Shown here: piece by piece, positions 1 to 8,279 of the stretch | Layout of the letters: each line of letters opens with the position of its first letter | How positions within the stretch are numbered: position 1 is the stretch's first letter | Assembly (NCBI GenBank): GCA_964531335.1 | Contig: CAZHEV010000004.1 | Coordinates: 137,616-201,615, forward strand | Direction of reading: 5' to 3' | Source of the DNA: CAZHEV01 sp964531335 [NCBI: uncultured bacterium] | GTDB taxonomy: Bacteria > Eisenbacteria > RBG-16-71-46 > CAZHEV01 | DNA: 64,000 nt | Made by a program: the position numbers and the translations under genes | Notes under the pieces: model-generated | Database searches by the model: none | What the model saw: the letters and a program-made list of their open reading frames with translations, nothing else | Told to the model about the DNA's origin: nothing

Positions 1-96
1 GAGTCCGCCGAGGAGACCATCGGAGAGTCCGCCGAGGAGACCATCGGAGAGTCCGCCGAGGAGACCATCGGAGAGTCCGCCGGGGAGACCATCGGG
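1..96 (+). repeat. 24-bp in-frame tandem repeat, four copies
   Basis: Copies at 1-24, 25-48 and 49-72 are identical. The copy at 73-96 differs by two G-for-A changes. The period is a multiple of three, so copy-number change keeps the frame. Because copies are identical at DNA level, recent expansion by slippage is likely. The array may extend upstream of the window. Confidence 0.95.
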
Positions 97-246
97 GAGT
101 CAGGCGAAAGACCCATTGAGAAGCCCGCCGAGAAGCCCGTCGAGGAGTCCGCCGAGGAGTCCGAAGAAGAGGAATCGGAAGCTCTCGAAATCCAGACTTA
201 CCAGGTGACCCCCTCACTAATCTTCCCGGACGACGAGGAGATATAG
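1..246 (+). CDS. C-terminal tail of a repeat-rich acidic protein (5' end outside window)
   Basis: An open frame runs from the first base to a TAG at 244-246, with its start outside the window. The first 32 residues are four near-perfect copies of the octapeptide ESAEETIG, followed by degenerate copies built on Glu-Lys-Pro-Ala-Glu and Glu-Glu-Ser. The last part (LEIQTYQVTPSLIFPDDEEI) is not repetitive. The tail is extremely acidic and should be disordered. The next gene, a response regulator, starts 3 nt after the stop, so the two are very probably co-transcribed and perhaps functionally linked. The family cannot be named because the folded part is missing. Confidence 0.75.
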   Translation, partial: ESAEETIGESAEETIGESAEETIGESAGETIGESGERPIEKPAEKPVEESAEESEEEESEALEIQTYQVTPSLIFPDDEEI

Positions 247-249
247 CGT

Positions 250-678
250 ATGGGGCACATTGGGCTCAAGAGCGACAAGCGGAAGCTGGCGGCCGCCATC
301 GAGAGAAAGCGCCGGCCCACCGCCTTGGTCGTCGACGACATGCGATCGGTTCGCGATACAGTCTGCGAGATACTGGAGGAGGGCGGCTTTGTCACCACGC
401 AGGCGAACTGCTGCTCGGAGGCTCTCGAGATGATGGGGTTGCGCAGGTACGACCTGGTCGTAACCGACCTCAAGATGCCTGGTGGTGACGGGATCGGTCT
501 CATTGAGGATATGAAAAAGCGGGGGATAAAGAGCCCCGTCATAGTGCTGACCTCCTTCGGCTCGTTCTACTCCAGGGTGAAGGCGATAGCCAAGGGCGCC
601 TTCATGCATATGGACAAGCCCTTCAAGGCCGATCGGCTGCTAACCGCCGCGATCAAGGCCCTCGACTGGAAGCGCTAG
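250..678 (+). CDS. single-domain response regulator (CheY-like receiver)
   Basis: A 142-aa protein with one receiver domain and no output domain. After a basic N-terminal extension of about 22 residues come the acidic pair Asp29-Asp30, the phospho-acceptor Asp73 in VVTDLKMPG, Thr101 and the conserved Lys123 in MDKPFK. All catalytic positions are therefore present. It would act as a phospho-relay or by protein contact in the cytoplasm. The ATG lies 3 nt behind the stop of the repeat-rich gene, which implies an operon. No histidine kinase is adjacent; the partner may lie upstream of the window. Confidence 0.9.
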   Translation: MGHIGLKSDKRKLAAAIERKRRPTALVVDDMRSVRDTVCEILEEGGFVTTQANCCSEALEMMGLRRYDLVVTDLKMPGGDGIGLIEDMKKRGIKSPVIVLTSFGSFYSRVKAIAKGAFMHMDKPFKADRLLTAAIKALDWKR

Positions 679-979
679 GGCCGGCAACCGTCTCGCCGCC
701 GCCCTGCGCCTAAGTCCCTGTATAACAGTCGCCTATGCCAGTGCTTGGGCGCAAGCTCTCGCGATCGCGTGGGCTGCCGCCCGGAGACGGCTTCCCCGAG
801 GCCGGCTGAAAAAAACCGTTGAAAGCTCCAATGCCTTGACTATCATGGGTCAAACCCGCCGCCGGTGGGCGAAAGACGCCGGATGGATGGTGAAGGTGGG
901 TCGCTTGTTCGGCTCGGCTTCGTGCTCTCTCGGGTACAGGCCGAGTCCATATTGCTAAATACTTATCGGAGGACTGCTA
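679..979. other. gene-free stretch upstream of the radical SAM gene
   Basis: I see no gene here. At 836-853 there is a small palindrome of TTGAC and GTCAA half-sites, 8 nt apart, which could be an operator. The Shine-Dalgarno sequence GGAGGA at 968-973 belongs to the next gene. No convincing sigma-70 promoter was found. Confidence 0.5.
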
Positions 980-1993
980 GTGGGCGGGTTCCAGAACGCC
1001 GGCAAGAAAGCCAGTCTTTTTTCCAACTACATACGCAAGAAGCCCGTATGGTGCATGTGGCAGGTAACTTACCGCTGCAATTTCCGTTGCTCCTTCTGCA
1101 ACTACTGGCAGCTCGCATCCGATCGCAGCCGGGAGCTCACTCCTGAGCTATTCGAGGCCGGCGCCAGGAACCTGAAGAAGATCGGCACTATGATGATCAG
1201 CCTCGCCGGTGGAGAGCCGACGTTGCGGGAGGATCTTCCTGAGATCGTTCGCGTGCTGTCACGGCATCACTTCGTGTTCGTCACCACTAACGGGTGGCTT
1301 GTGACGCCGGAGAAGGCGAAGGCGCTCTTTGACGCGGGGATCTACGGGGTGAGCGTGTCCGTGGATTTTGCGGATCCCAAGAAGCATGACGAGAGAAGAG
1401 GGGTCAAAGGGGCCCACGCGAGAGCGATGAATGCTCTTAGAATCCTGTCGGAGTCCAGAACGTCCGGTTACCAGAGGGTCAACCTCAACTGCGTGCTGAT
1501 GCACGACAATCTCGACGAGATAGAGGATTTGATCGTACTGGCGAGGAAGAACGGCGCGCTGTTCATGGTTCAACCCTACGGCAAGCTTAAGACCGGGGAT
1601 GGGGCCTACCTTCCTTCCCGTGACGTGAGCAAGCGCTTGGTGGAGCTGTGGGACAAGTATGACAACTTCGTGTCAAACAGGGAGTTCCTGAGGCGTTTCG
1701 ACAGGCATCTCAACGACGGGATCCCCGGGTGTCTTGCGGGACAGGCGTTCTTCAACATCGACAACTACGGCAACGTCTCCAAGTGCGTGGAATTCGCCGA
1801 CGACGTCGTAGGAAACGTGATCGACGATGATATGCTCGAGATCGCCAAGGCGCTCAACGAGAGACAAAGAGCGAACAGGTGTACGGGTTGCTGGTACAAC
1901 TGCCGCGGCGAAATGGAGATCCTGTACACCTTGAAGGGAGCCCGAGCCGGGCTGCCCAAGCTTCTGACGGTCCCGAACATCCGGCCGGAGTGA
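980..1993 (+). CDS. radical SAM / SPASM-domain protein
   Basis: A 337-aa protein with the radical SAM cluster motif CNFRCSFC near residue 35, followed by the SAM-binding AGGEPTLR motif. The C-terminal part has a cysteine group (CTGCWYNCRGE) like the auxiliary [4Fe-4S] site of SPASM or twitch domains. Family members install modifications on peptides or act in cofactor assembly; the substrate cannot be told from sequence. The GTG start is chosen because GGAGGA sits 6 nt upstream. No precursor peptide gene is obvious nearby, and the downstream gene is on the opposite strand. Confidence 0.88.
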   Translation: MGGFQNAGKKASLFSNYIRKKPVWCMWQVTYRCNFRCSFCNYWQLASDRSRELTPELFEAGARNLKKIGTMMISLAGGEPTLREDLPEIVRVLSRHHFVFVTTNGWLVTPEKAKALFDAGIYGVSVSVDFADPKKHDERRGVKGAHARAMNALRILSESRTSGYQRVNLNCVLMHDNLDEIEDLIVLARKNGALFMVQPYGKLKTGDGAYLPSRDVSKRLVELWDKYDNFVSNREFLRRFDRHLNDGIPGCLAGQAFFNIDNYGNVSKCVEFADDVVGNVIDDDMLEIAKALNERQRANRCTGCWYNCRGEMEILYTLKGARAGLPKLLTVPNIRPE

Positions 1994-2066
1994 CACCCGC
2001 GGCGGTCCTTTCCGGCGGCGCAAGCGCGTCCGCCCGGCCGGCTTCCGGTTTCCCGGCGATACCTAC

Positions 2067-3350
2067 CTACTCGAATCCGTCCACCACGGCTCCCACGTCG
2101 TCCTTGTGAACAATGTAGGTCAGCATCTTCAATTTGACATAGTCGTCCCTGTAGAAGTAGTAGCCTTTATGGGCGCCGTGGTAAGCCGAGCTTGCCGAGT
2201 CCTTGATAAGAAACCAGTCGTGATCTCCCACGGTGGTATGGCCGACGAGATGTATGTCGTGGTCGTCCGACGTGGTCTTATTGTTGAATCGGAGCTCCCG
2301 GGCGTCTTGGTCGACATACTCGCTCGGAACGTCGAAGCTCGGAACAATGGCGGCGTCCTCGCGGCCGTTGTACCCGGGCTCGGATACGTCGCCGTTCAGG
2401 CGGACCGAGCGGCCGTTCGTTATGGCTTGCTTCATAATCGCGTAGAACTCATCCAGAGGAACGTTGAAGTAGTCCTCGCTGTGCCACCAGTTCGCCTCCA
2501 CCCCGTACTCGCCGTACTCGTGGAAAGGATGGAGCAGCGTGGACATGACGGAGACGTAGGCATCGAGGTCGAGCTCCAGGACGTCCGAAAGAAACTCGGA
2601 CGGTGTCAAGCGCCTCGAGTCATACTCCACATGCTTGGGAGGCGGCCCCATGTACCTGTCCATGATTGTACTGATCGTGGACAAGACGGTGTCCTCGTCC
2701 CAGTAACCGCTATGCTTTACATGTTCGAGGTAGCTTTTCATTTCGGCGGTCATACGGCTGTGGTCGTACCGCCCGTCGGGATTGAGTTCCCCCTTGTAGC
2801 TCTCCGCCGGCACTATCCCGTACTTACGCCAGATCATGATCACGGCGTTGCCCTCGGAGCCCTCTCCGAAGAACGAGTCGCCGCGCGTCCTGACGTAGCG
2901 CCTGGCCTTCTCCAGAAACTCGTGATACACCGTGTACATCTCAGAGAGCTTCATCCTGCGCCCGGTCAGTCTGAAGATCTCTGATTCGAAATAGGAGGTC
3001 GTGCTGAAGCACCAGCAGGTCCCCGTCAAATACTGCCTTATCGGCTCGAAGTGGAAGACGCTCTGGAAGGCATCGGGGGAGGAGGGCTTGAGCACTCCGT
3101 TGAAATCGAACCTTATCTCCAGCTCCTCCCTTTGGGACTTCCGCCTCTCCTGCTCATCCAGGATCGCCTTCGCCTCGGCCCTTCTGTCCTCCTCGGCCAG
3201 CCTGTTTCTCTCGCGCATCTCCTCGAGGGCCGGGTCCTCGTGCTTGGGCGCGTACTCCACCCTGTTCTCCGAGTATCTCTGGGCGAAAGCGGCCGAAAGG
3301 CCGAGAAAGCAGCCGATCACCAAGGTTGTCGCCGTCAGCTTCCTTATCAT
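2067..3350 (-). CDS. exported C1-family (papain/bleomycin-hydrolase-like) cysteine peptidase
   Basis: A 427-aa protein. Residues 1-23 form a signal peptide ending Ala-Phe-Ala, and residues 38-80 are charged and likely coiled coil. The peptidase core follows, with oxyanion Gln106 and nucleophile Cys112 in TGTCWCFSTTS and His367 in DIHLVGH. Where C1 enzymes normally have Asn in Lys-Asn-Ser-Trp, this protein has Asp384 in IKDS. Exported C1B-type aminopeptidases of this layout are common in Bacteroidetes-like bacteria. It probably digests peptides outside the cytoplasm. GGAGG lies just upstream of the ATG. Transcribed away from the radical SAM gene's end; the two genes converge. Confidence 0.82.
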   Translation of the reverse strand: MIRKLTATTLVIGCFLGLSAAFAQRYSENRVEYAPKHEDPALEEMRERNRLAEEDRRAEAKAILDEQERRKSQREELEIRFDFNGVLKPSSPDAFQSVFHFEPIRQYLTGTCWCFSTTSYFESEIFRLTGRRMKLSEMYTVYHEFLEKARRYVRTRGDSFFGEGSEGNAVIMIWRKYGIVPAESYKGELNPDGRYDHSRMTAEMKSYLEHVKHSGYWDEDTVLSTISTIMDRYMGPPPKHVEYDSRRLTPSEFLSDVLELDLDAYVSVMSTLLHPFHEYGEYGVEANWWHSEDYFNVPLDEFYAIMKQAITNGRSVRLNGDVSEPGYNGREDAAIVPSFDVPSEYVDQDARELRFNNKTTSDDHDIHLVGHTTVGDHDWFLIKDSASSAYHGAHKGYYFYRDDYVKLKMLTYIVHKDDVGAVVDGFE

Positions 3351-3442
3351 GGCTCCTCCATTGAATGCGGTGCCCTCAGGTGGGCGCGACCTGCAGACGG
3401 CGCGTCGCTGATCGGCGCGCCGGTTATCGTGGGCGGACGGTC

Positions 3443-4825
3443 TTACCTGCCCGGGGCGTAGTCGGGCGGGCTCACCGTATCTACGAAAACGATGCCATCA
3501 TACTGGTTCGCGGGCGCCATGGACAGGGTGCCTGTGTCCCACTCGTTGACCTGGATCCGTTGGAACATCCACGAGTTTCCCTGGACGGGGCTTTGTCCGC
3601 GCATTTCCACGAAGCAGTGTTTCCTCCTGGTCCGGTAGAGGATGGACTCCAGGCTTCCGGTCTCGGCTTCGGGCACCTCGATGACCTCCCTGTCGTTTGT
3701 GGCCGCGCTGCCCCTGTACATGTAGAAGCCCACAGTGTATAGATCCGGCCTGTAAAGGCCGGATATCCACCACCCCATGCTCTTCAGTCCGCGCTCTGGT
3801 ATCGACTGGTAGTCATGGCAAAGGTGGGCGTTGTGCGCCCACACTATGATCTTCGCGTGCGGGTGAAGCTCCTCGAGCAAGAAGGCGAGGTTCTCGGCCA
3901 TCGCCTTGTCCCTGATCTCGAAAGCTCTGTCGAGCTCACCCAGGGCCTCCCGGTAGAGCTCGTCGATGCGCCTTGCTATCGACAAAGCCACCTGTCGCGA
4001 GATCACGGCCGTCTCGGGCAGCTCGGGGAACGCGGCGGCGATCCGGGCCTCGTTCAGATCGATCAGCTCGGCGACGGTCTCGTACTCGTTGACGAGGGAG
4101 TCCCTGTTGTCCCGTATGTACTGCTCGTCCAGCCGCCTTTCGATGAGTTCCGCGTCGAGCCGGAAAACATGGTCGGCGAAGTCGGTGTCGAGCACTTGTA
4201 GAATTTGCCTGAAGAAGTCCGGCCTGTACGCCGCCGCGGACGGAGAGGTTATGCGCGTGTCGAGACCGGCGATATGGAGAGGCCGGTCCGTGCCGGATGC
4301 GTGCTTCAAGTACTCGAAAAGGGGCAGAACTTCCTTCGTGTGCCAGACGTCGGCGATGGAGTTGCCCATCATCTCGATGGGGGATTGAGACGAGACGCCG
4401 GCGTCCGTTCGGTAGCACTCGAAGATCGAGCTCTCGAAGGCCAGAACCTCGAATCCCATGACCTCGTGCAGGAACTTGACCAGTCTAACCTTCAGGGCGT
4501 TGAACTCCGCCGCGCCGTGACCGTTCTCGCCGAGCTGTACTATCCGCTTGTCTTTCAGGTATGGGCGCAGGGCGAGCAGATCCGAGTAGTTCTCGGCCTT
4601 GAGAGACCGAACCGGGATGTTGTTCGCCTCGACCCAATCGGCCCAATCCGGGTTCTCCTCGGGCGCGTCCGGGTCCTCTTCGGTACGAAGCTCCTCGTCC
4701 GTCAAAAGGCCCGTCCAGTCGAACTCGGGCTCGGATGGAGAATCGCACCCGCATAGGAGGCAAAGCGATCCGAGCGCGGCTAGAACGATGATTGTTAGTA
4801 ATACCGGGGTAAGACGGTGTATCAT
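3443..4825 (-). CDS. erythromycin-esterase-family lipoprotein
   Basis: A 460-aa protein. The ATG at 4825 is chosen because AAGGA lies 6 nt upstream and it begins a lipoprotein signal with lipobox LLCGC (Cys27). An upstream in-frame start would place 56 odd residues before the signal. The family signature is clear: the LGENGHGAAEF catalytic histidine/glutamate region, the LAFE strand, and a later WAHNAHL motif. EreA/B-type proteins hydrolyse macrolide lactones, but most bacterial homologues have unknown substrates, so drug resistance should not be assumed. It is anchored to a membrane outside the cytoplasm. It lies 92 bp upstream of the C1 peptidase on the same strand. Confidence 0.82.
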   Translation of the reverse strand: MIHRLTPVLLTIIVLAALGSLCLLCGCDSPSEPEFDWTGLLTDEELRTEEDPDAPEENPDWADWVEANNIPVRSLKAENYSDLLALRPYLKDKRIVQLGENGHGAAEFNALKVRLVKFLHEVMGFEVLAFESSIFECYRTDAGVSSQSPIEMMGNSIADVWHTKEVLPLFEYLKHASGTDRPLHIAGLDTRITSPSAAAYRPDFFRQILQVLDTDFADHVFRLDAELIERRLDEQYIRDNRDSLVNEYETVAELIDLNEARIAAAFPELPETAVISRQVALSIARRIDELYREALGELDRAFEIRDKAMAENLAFLLEELHPHAKIIVWAHNAHLCHDYQSIPERGLKSMGWWISGLYRPDLYTVGFYMYRGSAATNDREVIEVPEAETGSLESILYRTRRKHCFVEMRGQSPVQGNSWMFQRIQVNEWDTGTLSMAPANQYDGIVFVDTVSPPDYAPGR

Positions 4826-4879
4826 TGATCGTCCTTGAGCTCTCCCTGTGATGGCGGGCCTCCATAGAGAGTCGGTCAT

Positions 4880-4936
4880 GGCGCCGGCCAAGTCAAGACC
4901 GGCGCCTCGGGCGTATAGCGGGAGTAGGCCGGCGCC
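4880..4936. repeat. 10-bp perfect inverted repeat between divergent genes
   Basis: GGCGCCGGCC at 4880-4889 is repeated in inverted form at 4927-4936, between the divergently transcribed esterase-like and permease genes. It could be a cruciform or operator, or simply GC-rich chance. Confidence 0.4.
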
Positions 4937-5067
4937 AGGGGAATCGGCCTGCGGTGGGCCGCCCTCGGCTTGGCACGCGGGCTCCGGTGGCATATCGTGC
5001 GGAGCTCGGGGGACGGGCCGGCCGAGGCCCGGCGCGACGGGTGCGCGGCCCTTGCTTGGCGGACATC

Positions 5068-6402
5068 ATGCTGGATCGCCTATTCAGACTGTCGGAGCGA
5101 AAGAGCACGGTAAGGCGCGAGATGGTCGCCGGAGTCACGACCTTCATGACGATGGCGTACATCATCCTCGTCAATCCATCCCTCCTTTCATCTCCTCATG
5201 GCGCAAACATGGACTTCGGCGCGGTGATGGCGGCGACCTGCCTTGCCTCGGCGCTGGCGACCATCCTCATGGGCGTGATCGCCAATTACCCTATCGCCCT
5301 CGCCCCGGGGATGGGGCTCAACGTGCTCTTCAGCTTCGGGATATGCGGTGCGATGGGCGTTCCCTGGCCCCAGGCCCTGGGCATGGTCTTCTGGGCCGGG
5401 GTCATATTCACGTTGCTCACGCTTCTCAAAGTCAGAGAGATGATCGTCGATGCCGTGCCCGAGTGCATCAAGTTCGGCGCTGCATCGGGGATAGGCGTGT
5501 TCATCGCCTTCATGGGTCTCAAGGACGCCGGGGTGATAGTCGCCGACCCGGCCACCTTCGTGACATTGGGCGATCTGCATTCGCCGCCCACGCTGCTGGC
5601 CGTCGGGGGGCTTCTCTTGACCGCCGGCCTGATGGCCAGGGAGGTCAGGGGCGCGATCCTGCTGGGCATACTCGCGACCGGGCTGGCGGCGGCGCTGGCC
5701 GGCCTGGTGAGCTTCGAGGGCGCCGTGGTCAAGATGCCCTCGATATCGCCTGTCTTCGGGGAGCTCGATATCCTGGGGGCGATGCGGATCGAGTACATAG
5801 AGCCGATCTTCGTGCTCCTGTTCTTCACCATGTTCGATACCATCGGCACTCTAATAGCCGTCGGCGAGCAGGCGGGGTTCATGGTCGGGGGCAAGCTTCC
5901 CGGCGTGAGCAAGGCGCTCTTCTGCGATGCCGTGGGATCGACGGCGGGCAGCGTGATGGGCACGAGCACGGTGACCTCCTACATAGAGAGCGCCGCCGGC
6001 GTGGCGGAGGGCGGCAGGACCGGCCTGGCCAATATGTCCACCGCCGCCCTTTTCTTGCTGGCCGTGTTCTTCGCTCCCATTGCGAGGATGTTCGGGGGCG
6101 GATACCCGTCCCCGGTGGACGAGAACATCCTTCTTCACCCCATAACCGCGCCGGCCCTGATCGTGGTGGGAAGCCTGATGGCCAGGATGATGGCGCGCAT
6201 CCAATGGAACGACTACTGCCAGGCGCTGCCCGCCTTCCTGACGATAGTGGTCATGCCCCTGACGCACAGCATCTCGAACGGCCTGGCCATAGGCTTCATC
6301 GTTTTCCCGATTGTGATGCTCATAGCGGGCCGCGGCCGTGAGGTACACGCGCTGGTGTACGTTCTCGCCTCCCTTCTGATCCTCAGATACGCGCTCCTCT
6401 AG
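5068..6402 (+). CDS. NCS2-family purine permease (AzgA/PbuG type)
   Basis: A 444-aa integral membrane protein with about 12-13 hydrophobic segments. Family signatures are visible: TTFMTMAYIILVNPS near the N-terminus, LAPGMGLNVLF in the third segment region, and FDTIGTL in the middle. AzgA-group members import adenine, guanine or hypoxanthine by proton symport across the inner membrane. The ATG at 5068 begins at the conserved N-terminus (MLDRLFRLSERKS); a longer in-frame start would add 38 low-complexity residues. The Shine-Dalgarno sequence is weak. It has no obvious operon partner. Confidence 0.88.
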   Translation: MLDRLFRLSERKSTVRREMVAGVTTFMTMAYIILVNPSLLSSPHGANMDFGAVMAATCLASALATILMGVIANYPIALAPGMGLNVLFSFGICGAMGVPWPQALGMVFWAGVIFTLLTLLKVREMIVDAVPECIKFGAASGIGVFIAFMGLKDAGVIVADPATFVTLGDLHSPPTLLAVGGLLLTAGLMAREVRGAILLGILATGLAAALAGLVSFEGAVVKMPSISPVFGELDILGAMRIEYIEPIFVLLFFTMFDTIGTLIAVGEQAGFMVGGKLPGVSKALFCDAVGSTAGSVMGTSTVTSYIESAAGVAEGGRTGLANMSTAALFLLAVFFAPIARMFGGGYPSPVDENILLHPITAPALIVVGSLMARMMARIQWNDYCQALPAFLTIVVMPLTHSISNGLAIGFIVFPIVMLIAGRGREVHALVYVLASLLILRYALL

Positions 6403-6440
6403 GGCAGGGCGGCGCCGGCCCCGCACCGGTCCATTTTGTC

Positions 6441-6469
6441 TTGAAAAGGTGGATGAGTTGTGCCAATAT
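6441..6469 (+). promoter_or_regulatory. candidate sigma-70 promoter for the histidine kinase gene
   Basis: TTGAAA at 6441-6446, 17 nt, CAATAT at 6464-6469. It sits about 70 nt before the preferred kinase start. Read by eye, moderate match only. Confidence 0.4.
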
Positions 6470-6541
6470 GTCACTAGTCCGCCGAAAGGGCCGGCACATC
6501 TCCTCTGGATCGATCCCCTTCTAGCTCAAGGGAAAAGAAAG

Positions 6542-8194
6542 ATGGCACTTGAAGACAAGGGCCGCGAGGACTCCAGGTCAAAGAACGCGAGCGGGGTGCT
6601 CAGGCGGGCCTTTTTGGAGCTTGGCAGGGCCGCCATGCGCAGCGACACGCTCGCCAAGGCCGCCCAGGAGTTTCTCGAGATAGTAGTGAGGTCGGTGCAG
6701 GCCGAGGCCGGCACCTTCTACGCGCATGACGATGCCAGGGACGAGCTGGTCCTGGTGGCCCAGAAGGGGCTCGGCCGGCGGCTGGTTCAAAAGACCCAGG
6801 TCCACAGGGTGGTGGACGGATCGCAGAGCGTGGCCGCGAAGACGGCCTTCTTGAGGCGTCCGGTATACGTGCAGGACCTCGCAAGCGACCCCGCGGCCTC
6901 CTACGTCCGCACGGAGCTTATAGAGGGGGGCTTCGTGTCGATGGTGAGCCTGCCCCTGATAGCCGCGGACCTGTTGCTCGGCGTATTCCAGGTGGTGGCC
7001 AAGAAGGACCGGCACTTCGAGAAGGAGGACCTCAGCGCCGTCAGGTCCTTGAGCGAGCAAATGGCCGCTACTCTTCTGCGTCTCAAACTGGATGCCGAGG
7101 CCCGCGCAAACGAGCAGTATCTCGCCAATATCATGAGAGACTCCGCCGACGGCATTATCGGGATGAACTCATCCGAGGAGATCGTGTCGTGGAACAGGGG
7201 CGCGGAGGCCCTCTTCGGCTATACGGCGGACGAGGTGCTTGGCAGGCATTTCTCATTTCTACTTCCCAAGGACCTCGTCGAGTCCGGCGAGATCGAGACG
7301 CTTACGAAGCGGGTCATGTCCGACGGCTACATACAGAACTACGAGACGGAGCGGGTCACCAAGGACGGCCGCCGCATAATCGTGAGCTTGACCAGGACCC
7401 TTATCAAGGCCGCCGACGGCAAGCCCGTGGGCAGCTCGGCCATACTCCGCGACATAACCGAGCAGAAGAAGCTCGAGGAGCGGGTTCTGCAGAGCGAGAG
7501 ACTGGCGACGATCGGAAGGATGTCGGCCAAGGTGGCCCACGAGATAAGGAATCCCCTGAGCTCGATCAGCCTGAACACGGAGCTTCTGGAGGAGGAGATC
7601 GCCGGGTACGGAGGCGTGGACAGCAAGGAGGCGAAGTCCTTGCTCAAGTCAATTGCCAGGGAGCTGGACAGGCTCACGGAGATAACCGACGACTACCTGA
7701 GGTTCGCGAAGCTTCCGGCCCCCAGGCTGAAGGAGCGGTCCCTCAACAGGGTGATATCCGACCTGCTCTCCATGCTCGAGGTGGAAATGGAAGAGCGCGG
7801 GGTCAAGATTCACAGAGACCTGGCCCCCAATCTGCCAAAGGTGAAGGTGGACCAGCGACAGTTGAGGAGGGCGCTGCTCAACGTGTTGAAGAACTCGCTG
7901 GAGGCCATGCCTGGGGGCGGGGGGATCCGCGTCTCCACGGAGGCCGACTCCGACCGCGTTCTGGTCTCCATCTCGGACGAGGGCACGGGCATCGACGAGG
8001 ATCATATCGACAAGATCTTCGCGCCCTTTTTCAGCACCAAGGAGATGGGCACGGGGCTGGGGCTGCCCCTGGCCCAGCAGATCGTCGCGGAGCATGGAGG
8101 GGAGATCACCTGTTCCAGCGAGATGGGAAAGGGCGCCTCATTCGTGATCGCCGTACCCGTTGCAGGGAGCGCCCGGCAACGGGACTTGGAGTAG
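6542..8194 (+). CDS. GAF-PAS sensor histidine kinase (NtrB-like)
   Basis: A 550-aa protein without membrane segments, so a cytoplasmic sensor. A GAF domain occupies about residues 25-180, and a PAS domain about 189-305 (begins near EQYLANIMRDSADG). The HisKA domain has phospho-accepting His333 in AHEIRNPL. The HATPase domain carries NVLKNSLEAM (N box), DEGTGID (G1) and GTGLGLPLA (G2). The ATG at 6542 is chosen for the AAGGGA about 8 nt upstream; an alternative in-frame start at 6449 adds 31 unconserved residues. The gene ends 85 nt before an NtrC-type regulator, its obvious cognate partner. Confidence 0.9.
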   Translation: MALEDKGREDSRSKNASGVLRRAFLELGRAAMRSDTLAKAAQEFLEIVVRSVQAEAGTFYAHDDARDELVLVAQKGLGRRLVQKTQVHRVVDGSQSVAAKTAFLRRPVYVQDLASDPAASYVRTELIEGGFVSMVSLPLIAADLLLGVFQVVAKKDRHFEKEDLSAVRSLSEQMAATLLRLKLDAEARANEQYLANIMRDSADGIIGMNSSEEIVSWNRGAEALFGYTADEVLGRHFSFLLPKDLVESGEIETLTKRVMSDGYIQNYETERVTKDGRRIIVSLTRTLIKAADGKPVGSSAILRDITEQKKLEERVLQSERLATIGRMSAKVAHEIRNPLSSISLNTELLEEEIAGYGGVDSKEAKSLLKSIARELDRLTEITDDYLRFAKLPAPRLKERSLNRVISDLLSMLEVEMEERGVKIHRDLAPNLPKVKVDQRQLRRALLNVLKNSLEAMPGGGGIRVSTEADSDRVLVSISDEGTGIDEDHIDKIFAPFFSTKEMGTGLGLPLAQQIVAEHGGEITCSSEMGKGASFVIAVPVAGSARQRDLE

Positions 8195-8279
8195 GAAGCC
8201 CGGACACGGCGAAAGCCGGCCGGCGATTTGATGAAACGGCCCTCCGATCCGGCGGGTCCGCTGCCGAGGTGAACGGATA

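Noticed and set aside
1-96. Possible CRISPR-like direct repeats
   Set aside because: The repeats abut without spacers, keep a reading frame and encode an octapeptide, so they are coding tandem repeats.
3443-4825. Macrolide resistance gene
   Set aside because: The family signature is real, but most homologues have other or unknown substrates and the protein is a secreted lipoprotein; resistance is unsupported.
4848-6341. A 497-codon frame overlapping the purine permease
   Set aside because: It is a shadow in another frame of a clear membrane transporter, Arg/Gly/His-rich and without domains.
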